NCBI GenBank assembly: GCA_947440875.1
Contig: CANETG010000008.1
Location: forward strand, 1 to 25,599
Length of the DNA stretch: 25,599 nucleotides
Source of the DNA: Bacteriovoracaceae bacterium
GTDB taxonomy: Bacteria; Bdellovibrionota; Bacteriovoracia; Bacteriovoracales; Bacteriovoracaceae
Reading direction: 5' to 3'
The position numbers and the translations under genes are program-made. Every line of letters starts with the position of its first letter. The first letter of the stretch is position 1. The notes under the pieces were generated by a model. It ran no database searches. It saw only the letters and a program-made list of their open reading frames with translations, and was not told where the DNA came from. Positions 21,649 to 25,599 of this stretch are shown here, in pieces.

Positions 21649-21693
21649 ATGAGTAAAATGGCGTGCATTCCATTTTACTCATGAGTAAAATGG
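21649..21693. repeat. Three copies of ATGAGTAAAATGG, two forming a perfect 24-bp palindrome
   Basis: Copy 1 at 21649-21661 (direct), copy 2 at 21670-21682 (inverted) and copy 3 at 21681-21693 (direct). Copies 2 and 3 form a perfect palindrome at 21670-21693. In RNA copy 2 can pair with copy 1 (13 bp, 8-nt loop) or with copy 3, and copy 3 contains the start of the GGAG before the ATPase ATG at 21698. TAAAAT in copy 3 also lies 6 nt before that ATG. It is probably a regulatory site for the ATPase gene: a DNA operator, or a switch between two hairpins. Confidence 0.8.
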
Positions 21694-21697
21694 AGTC

Positions 21698-22834
21698 ATG
21701 TCCCAATTACCAATACGCTATTTGTCTCAATTCATTAAGAATGACCTTCTGAAAAAGATGGTTTTTTTAGGCGGTCCCAGACAGGTTGGTAAGACCACTT
21801 TGGCCCAAAGTCTGATTAACAATTACCGTGACGGACACTTGGCCTACATGAATTGGGATTCAAATGAAGATAGAAAGAGTATTAAAGAAAGAAACTGGCC
21901 CCGGTCGCAAAAGCTCATTGTTTTCGATGAGCTTCATAAACTTAAAGGCTGGAGAAATCTGATCAAGGGTTTTTACGATACCTTAAAAAACACGCATTCA
22001 TTTCTTGTCACTGGATCTGCTCGGCTTGATCATTTTCGAAAGGGTGGAGATTCTCTCCTCGGCCGATATCATTACTACCGGCTTCATCCGTATTCTCTTC
22101 CAGAGTTAGGAAATACTCCTCAGAATGTAAAAGATCTTTTCACCTTCGGTGGATTTCCTGAGGCACTTAGTGAAAAAGATCCGCGTGAACTCAGACGATG
22201 GCATCGAACAAGAACGGCAAGACTTGTCAGAACAGATCTTCGTGATTTAGAAAATGTCAGTGACCTCGACAAGGTTGAGCTTTTAGCAGAGGAGTTACCA
22301 CGTAGGGTAGGTTCACCGTTATCAGTGAAATCTCTGGCCGAAGATCTGGAAGTCGATCCCAAAACGGCAAGACGCTGGATCGATATCCTCGATTCTCTCT
22401 ACTACTGTTTTCAAATCCCACCTTTTGGGTCTCCCAAAATTCGTGCCGTCAAAAAAGAGCAGAAGCTTTACTTGTGGGACTGGAGTCAGATTGAGGATGA
22501 GGGGATTCGCTTCGAAAACATGATGGCCTGCCAGCTTTTGAAGTTCTGTCACTACCACGAAGATGTGAATGGATTTAAGATGGAACTTCGGTACATCCGC
22601 GATACGGACAAAAGAGAAGTCGATTTTGTCGTCCTAAAAAACAAAATTCCGTTATTTGCAGTCGAGTGCAAACTCAAGGATCAGACTCCGTCTCCCCATC
22701 TTTATTATTTCCAGCAAAGAACGAAGGTTCCGATGTTCTATCAAGTAATACTTGAAGGGAAAGAGAAACAGATTAATGACGGGATGATGGTGACCAGTTT
22801 CGAAAGTTTTTGTCGCTTGGAAAAGATGATCTGA
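21698..22834 (+). CDS. AAA ATPase with C-terminal DUF4143 / PD-(D/E)XK-like domain
   Basis: 378 residues, soluble. N-terminal AAA_14 domain: Walker A G-G-P-R-Q-V-G-K-T-T at 25-34, Walker B L-I-V-F-D-E-L-H at 73-80 and sensor-like V-T-G-S-A-R-L-D near 104-111. The middle has a winged-helix-like stretch (S-V-K-S-L-A-E-D-L-E-V-D-P-K-T-A-R-R-W). The C-terminal DUF4143 region carries K-R-E-V-D-F-V-V and then A-V-E-C-K, the E-V-D-F / E-x-K pattern of PD-(D/E)XK nuclease folds. The family is common in genomes as isolated, mobile, variably present genes with poorly known function (defence or toxin-antitoxin roles have been proposed). It stands alone and follows an unusual palindrome. Confidence 0.9.
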   Translation: MSQLPIRYLSQFIKNDLLKKMVFLGGPRQVGKTTLAQSLINNYRDGHLAYMNWDSNEDRKSIKERNWPRSQKLIVFDELHKLKGWRNLIKGFYDTLKNTHSFLVTGSARLDHFRKGGDSLLGRYHYYRLHPYSLPELGNTPQNVKDLFTFGGFPEALSEKDPRELRRWHRTRTARLVRTDLRDLENVSDLDKVELLAEELPRRVGSPLSVKSLAEDLEVDPKTARRWIDILDSLYYCFQIPPFGSPKIRAVKKEQKLYLWDWSQIEDEGIRFENMMACQLLKFCHYHEDVNGFKMELRYIRDTDKREVDFVVLKNKIPLFAVECKLKDQTPSPHLYYFQQRTKVPMFYQVILEGKEKQINDGMMVTSFESFCRLEKMI

Positions 22835-22914
22835 GAGATGCTATCTTTCAGATTCACGTTTTGAGATTGATTATCTTAGACTTACTGAATTTTTGGTCGC
22901 GGGAGTGAACTCTT

Positions 22915-23382
22915 TTACTTCCCGTGAAGCTTCGGCATGAGATTTCCCATTTCAATCGCCGCCATCGCCGCATCCCAGCCCTTATTTCCGGCCTTGGTTC
23001 CCGCGCGCTCGATGGCCTGCTCAATCGTATCCGTCGTGAGAACGCCGAAAATGACTGGCACACCAGTCTTAAGAGCTGCGTGAGAAATGCCTTTGGCCGT
23101 CTCGTTACAAACGTAATCGTAATGTGAAGTGGATCCACGAATCACCGCACCCAAGCAAATCACAGCGTCGTATTTTTTTGATTCGGCCAGAGCAAGGGCA
23201 GCGAGTGGGAGCTCGAACGCGCCTGGGACAAAGACTTCATCTATCGCGGAGGGATGGCAGTCATGTCTCGTGAGAGCGTCGATGGCTCCCCCCAGAAGCT
23301 TTGAGGTAATAAAGTCATTAAAACGGGCCGTCACAATCGCGACTTTAAGTTTTGATGCTGAGAGATTGCCTTCGATTTTCAT
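22915..23382 (-). CDS. ribH: 6,7-dimethyl-8-ribityllumazine synthase
   Basis: 155 residues, a full-length lumazine synthase. Motifs: T-A-R-F-N-D near the N-terminus (substrate ring stacking), P-G-A-F-E-L-P (54-60), G-A-V-I-R-G-S-T-S-H-Y-D with the catalytic His87, and G-N-K-G-W-D-A-A near the C-terminus. It condenses 3,4-dihydroxy-2-butanone 4-phosphate with the ribitylaminopyrimidine. Last gene of the riboflavin operon, 6 nt after ribBA, with AGGG just before the ATG. It converges with the ATPase gene; no convincing terminator is visible in the 80-nt gap. Confidence 0.97.
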   Translation of the reverse strand: MKIEGNLSASKLKVAIVTARFNDFITSKLLGGAIDALTRHDCHPSAIDEVFVPGAFELPLAALALAESKKYDAVICLGAVIRGSTSHYDYVCNETAKGISHAALKTGVPVIFGVLTTDTIEQAIERAGTKAGNKGWDAAMAAIEMGNLMPKLHGK

Positions 23383-23388
23383 ATGACC

Positions 23389-24612
23389 CTACTGTTTTAA
23401 AAAGTTCTGAGTGAGAAGATGCCCGAGCTTTACTTTTTTCGTAAAGAGGTACTGCGCGTTCTTATGATGAGCGTCCATCTCAAGAGGAATGCGTTCGATG
23501 TTTTTCACATTGAGTCTCGCCAGACCCTCGATCTTCTGGGGATTGTTCGTGAGAAGACGAATGGAAGTCACGCGGAAGTAACTAAGAATCTGCGCGGCCA
23601 TCGTGTAGTCACGAAGGTCCACCGGGAAACCGAGATGGAGATTGGCTTGCGCAGTATCCATTCCTTTATCCTGCAGCTGATAAGCTTTCACTTTATTGAA
23701 AAGTCCAATGCCTCTTCCTTCCTGACGCAAATAAATCACCAAGCCGTTTCCGGATTCTTCGATGAGCTTCATCGAGCGATCAAGTTGATCACCACAATCA
23801 CACCGGAAGGATCCGAAGATGTCTCCGGTGAAGCACTCCGAGTGAACGCGAACCAGAGGAGTCCCAGCGAGACTGCCTTTGACGATCGCCACATGTTCCT
23901 GCTTGAGGATTTCTGAGCGGAAGATATACATTTGGAATTCCCCGTACTTCGTCGGAAGAGGAACGGATTCCACGTGAGAGATAAGGTTTTCGTGACTTCG
24001 GCGATACTGAATAAGATCAGCAATCGAAATCATTTTGAGATCATGTTGTGTCGCGATTTCACAGAGCTCAGGCATGCGTGCCATCGTTCCGTCAGGATTC
24101 ATGATCTCGCAGATCACTCCCACAGAAGAAAACCCGCAGAGGCGCGAGAGATCAACTGACGCTTCTGTGTGACCTGGACGCTCGAGCACTCCGCCATCTT
24201 TGGCGATGAGCGGAAAGATATGTCCCGGACGGACGAAGTCACTGGCCACTGTCCCAGGATCAGTCATGAGTTTAATGGAGTACGACCGATCCGCCGAGGA
24301 AATGCCCGTTGAGATTTTTTCGCGAGCATCAATTGTGACTGTGAAAGCCGTCCCGAGAGAGGCGGTATTGGTTTGAACTTGAAGGGGGAGATCTAATTTT
24401 TGGGCGACAGCTTTTGAGACAGGTGTGCAAATGAGTCCGCGACCGACAGTTGCCATGAAGTTAATCGCCAGAGGTGTGACCATGTCCGCGGCCATCACGA
24501 AGTCGCCTTCGTTTTCACGGTCTTCATCATCGACGACAATAATCATCTTCCCCGCACGCAGATCGGCGAGGGCGTCTTCAATAGAATCTAAAGGTCTCAG
24601 ATCAGTCTTCAT
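23389..24612 (-). CDS. ribBA: Bifunctional DHBP synthase / GTP cyclohydrolase II
   Basis: 407 residues from ATG 24612, overlapping ribE by 11 nt; an ATG at 24621 is an alternative and the long open frame beyond it only shadows ribE. N-terminal DHBP synthase: D-D-E-D-R-E-N-E-G-D (28-37), the R-P-G-H segments around 128 and 145 with H-T-E-A, and C-E-I-M-N-P-D-G. C-terminal GTP cyclohydrolase II: zinc ligands Cys260, Cys271 and Cys273 (H-S-E-C-F-T-G-D and F-R-C-D-C-G), then R-Q-E-G-R-G-I-G-L and the L-T-N-N-P-x-K turn. It catalyses both entry reactions, from ribulose 5-phosphate and from GTP. Confidence 0.96.
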   Translation of the reverse strand: MKTDLRPLDSIEDALADLRAGKMIIVVDDEDRENEGDFVMAADMVTPLAINFMATVGRGLICTPVSKAVAQKLDLPLQVQTNTASLGTAFTVTIDAREKISTGISSADRSYSIKLMTDPGTVASDFVRPGHIFPLIAKDGGVLERPGHTEASVDLSRLCGFSSVGVICEIMNPDGTMARMPELCEIATQHDLKMISIADLIQYRRSHENLISHVESVPLPTKYGEFQMYIFRSEILKQEHVAIVKGSLAGTPLVRVHSECFTGDIFGSFRCDCGDQLDRSMKLIEESGNGLVIYLRQEGRGIGLFNKVKAYQLQDKGMDTAQANLHLGFPVDLRDYTMAAQILSYFRVTSIRLLTNNPQKIEGLARLNVKNIERIPLEMDAHHKNAQYLFTKKVKLGHLLTQNFLKQ

Positions 24613-25252
24613 ATTTTGCATTAAAAAAATTCCGCGCCCATTCTTCCTTCTTGGTTTTGTCTTGCTCAAAGCGAAGGAAGTTCTCGATATACTTGGCTAC
24701 GATATCTACCTCTATATTGAGGAAGTCTCCAACATTTTTGGATCCGAGTGTAGTCTTTTCCAGAGTGTGTGGAATGATTGCCACAGTCAGTTCGCTCATC
24801 CCCAGCCTCGCTATGGTCAGGCTGATCCCGTCGAGAGTAACCGAGCCCTCAGAAATCATATATTTACGAAGGTCAGCCGGGAATTCCACTTGAATCTCCC
24901 AATTTGCCCCGGTGATCTCAATGTTCTTTATTTTCCCGAGAGCATTCACATGGCCCTGAACCATATGCCCACCCATCCGGTCTGTCGGACGCAGAGAAAG
25001 CTCAAGATTGACCTTATCTCCTTGTTTTAAATACCCGATCGAAGTCTTCTCAAGCGTCATGTGAACCGCTTGGACCCGAAAGGTATTTCCTAAAATCTTC
25101 GTTGCCGTTAAACAAACTCCGTTCGTGGCGACCGAATCATCGATCCCGATTTCTTGAATAAGTTTAGGCGCCTCGATGACAAATTCTTTTCCTTCCGTGT
25201 TGGTCGTTATCGATTTAATCGTCCCCATTTCCTGGATTAATCCTGTGAACAT
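24602..25252 (-). CDS. ribE: Riboflavin synthase (alpha chain)
   Basis: 216 residues with the diagnostic M-F-T-G-L-I N-terminus and two tandem lumazine-binding domains (about 1-97 and 98-195). Each has its own N-G-V-C-L-T or D-G-I-S-L-T motif and G-H-x-V-Q-G-H or I-P-H-T-L-E-type segments. It dismutates two lumazines to riboflavin plus the pyrimidine. The final 20 residues are a charged helix-like tail beyond the second domain. Its ATG directly follows the ribD stop (TAA-ATG), with AGGA in the end of ribD, and its 3' end overlaps ribBA, so all genes are coupled. Confidence 0.96.
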   Translation of the reverse strand: MFTGLIQEMGTIKSITTNTEGKEFVIEAPKLIQEIGIDDSVATNGVCLTATKILGNTFRVQAVHMTLEKTSIGYLKQGDKVNLELSLRPTDRMGGHMVQGHVNALGKIKNIEITGANWEIQVEFPADLRKYMISEGSVTLDGISLTIARLGMSELTVAIIPHTLEKTTLGSKNVGDFLNIEVDIVAKYIENFLRFEQDKTKKEEWARNFFNAKYED

Positions 25253-25599
25253 TTAAGAAATCCTCCCAGTGAGAAAAAGATCCTCACCGAACATTTTTGT
25301 TTTAAGATTTTTGAGTTTTGGTCGTTGATGAAGGTTCGTGAGACCGAACGGGGCGATGTTTCCCAAGCCGTCGCCGAGAAAACTTGGGTTCATGAAAAGA
25401 GAAATTCTCTGGATGAGATTTTCTTTCATCATCTCTGCGGCCAGGTTTGGTCCACCTTCCATAAGAATATTGATGATTTTCATTGCATAAAGTTTTTGGA
25501 AGGCGTCCTGAAGGGACTGGACCCTAATAATCTGGTTAGCAGGCAAATCCACTTTGCATTCACCTTGAGTCAATAAGCCGAGAACCTTGAACTTCGCCC
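25253..25599 (-). CDS. ribD: RibD, C-terminal reductase domain (5' part outside window)
   Basis: The open frame enters from the right edge and ends with TAA at 25253-25255; about 114 residues are seen. I-I-N-I-L-M-E-G-G-P-N-L-A-A-E followed by a L-F-M-N-P-S-F-L-G-D-G segment is the end of the pyrimidine reductase domain of bifunctional RibD (or a RibG-type protein). The deaminase domain would lie beyond the window, as would any FMN riboswitch. The apparent start at 25573 is only an in-frame TTG within the domain. First visible gene of the rib operon. Confidence 0.92.
   Translation of the reverse strand, partial: AKFKVLGLLTQGECKVDLPANQIIRVQSLQDAFQKLYAMKIINILMEGGPNLAAEMMKENLIQRISLFMNPSFLGDGLGNIAPFGLTNLHQRPKLKNLKTKMFGEDLFLTGRIS

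Noticed and set aside
22835..22914. Terminator between the ATPase gene and ribH
   Set aside because: An imperfect repeat (CGGGAAGT/CACTCCCG type) is present, but it has mismatches and no T-tract, so it is not reported as a feature.
24613..24669. Extended N-terminus of RibBA inside ribE
   Set aside because: The family's DHBP synthase domain begins just after the ATG at 24612; the extension is basic and encoded within ribE in another frame.
25253..25599. FMN riboswitch for the riboflavin operon
   Set aside because: None of the conserved elements is visible in the window; if present it would lie upstream of ribD, beyond the right edge.

Overview
The window most resembles a chromosomal segment of a Gram-negative delta-type predatory lineage, with Bdellovibrionota (Bdellovibrio/Bacteriovorax relatives) as my best guess. 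The reasons are the many small exported proteins with short signal peptides, the secreted metallopeptidases, an A-type cytochrome oxidase cluster with DUF420 and Sco genes, a zinc-free S4 and a ribD-ribE-ribBA-ribH operon. This placement is an inference from gene content; no rRNA is present. The sequence is gene-dense and moderate in G+C, with no tRNA, CRISPR array or intact insertion sequence.

Layout. 1-1512: the end of a gene with codons typical of high expression, a bidirectional terminator, then a two-gene minus-strand unit (53-aa Cys-rich lipoprotein and an exported six-repeat GLG1-type Cys-rich protein). 1584-3191: a group 2 truncated haemoglobin converging on a QEGLA-motif (DUF1704) metalloprotein. 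3302-6336: an exported class I glutamine-amidotransferase-fold hydrolase overlapping a secreted M1-like gluzincin, then an exported Cys-rich orphan. 6361-8699: a full-length E. coli-type ycaO overlapping a GNAT acetyltransferase gene. 8755-16707: a minus-strand aa3-type cytochrome c oxidase cluster, read in the order ctaE, small CxxCH protein, DUF420, ctaB, ctaC, ctaD, second subunit-III-like gene, dihaem cytochrome c lipoprotein, sco, ctaF and two small membrane proteins, driven from a good sigma70-type promoter at 16742-16770. 16866-18723: a 79-aa helical protein resembling a histidine-kinase DHp hairpin, and a secreted metzincin-motif protein. 18820-19452: a lone rpsD with its own promoter. 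19678-22834: an accessory-looking stretch with a 48-aa membrane peptide, a dihaem cytochrome c gene overlapping a cytochrome-b562-like gene, and an AAA/DUF4143 ATPase preceded by three copies of a 13-bp element, two of which form a perfect 24-bp palindrome. 22915-25599: riboflavin operon ribD (partial)-ribE-ribBA-ribH.

How it works together. The oxidase cluster encodes the structural subunits (I, II, III, IV), haem O synthesis (CtaB), copper delivery (Sco), a DUF420 assembly factor and a probable electron donor (dihaem cytochrome c lipoprotein). Haem A synthase (ctaA) and ctaG are not in the window. The most notable observations are that subunit I has Phe at the position of the K-channel lysine, that there are two subunit-III-like genes of which one lacks the usual TM glutamate, that the operon contains a tiny exported CxxCH protein, and that a palindrome/triple repeat overlaps the start of the AAA ATPase gene.
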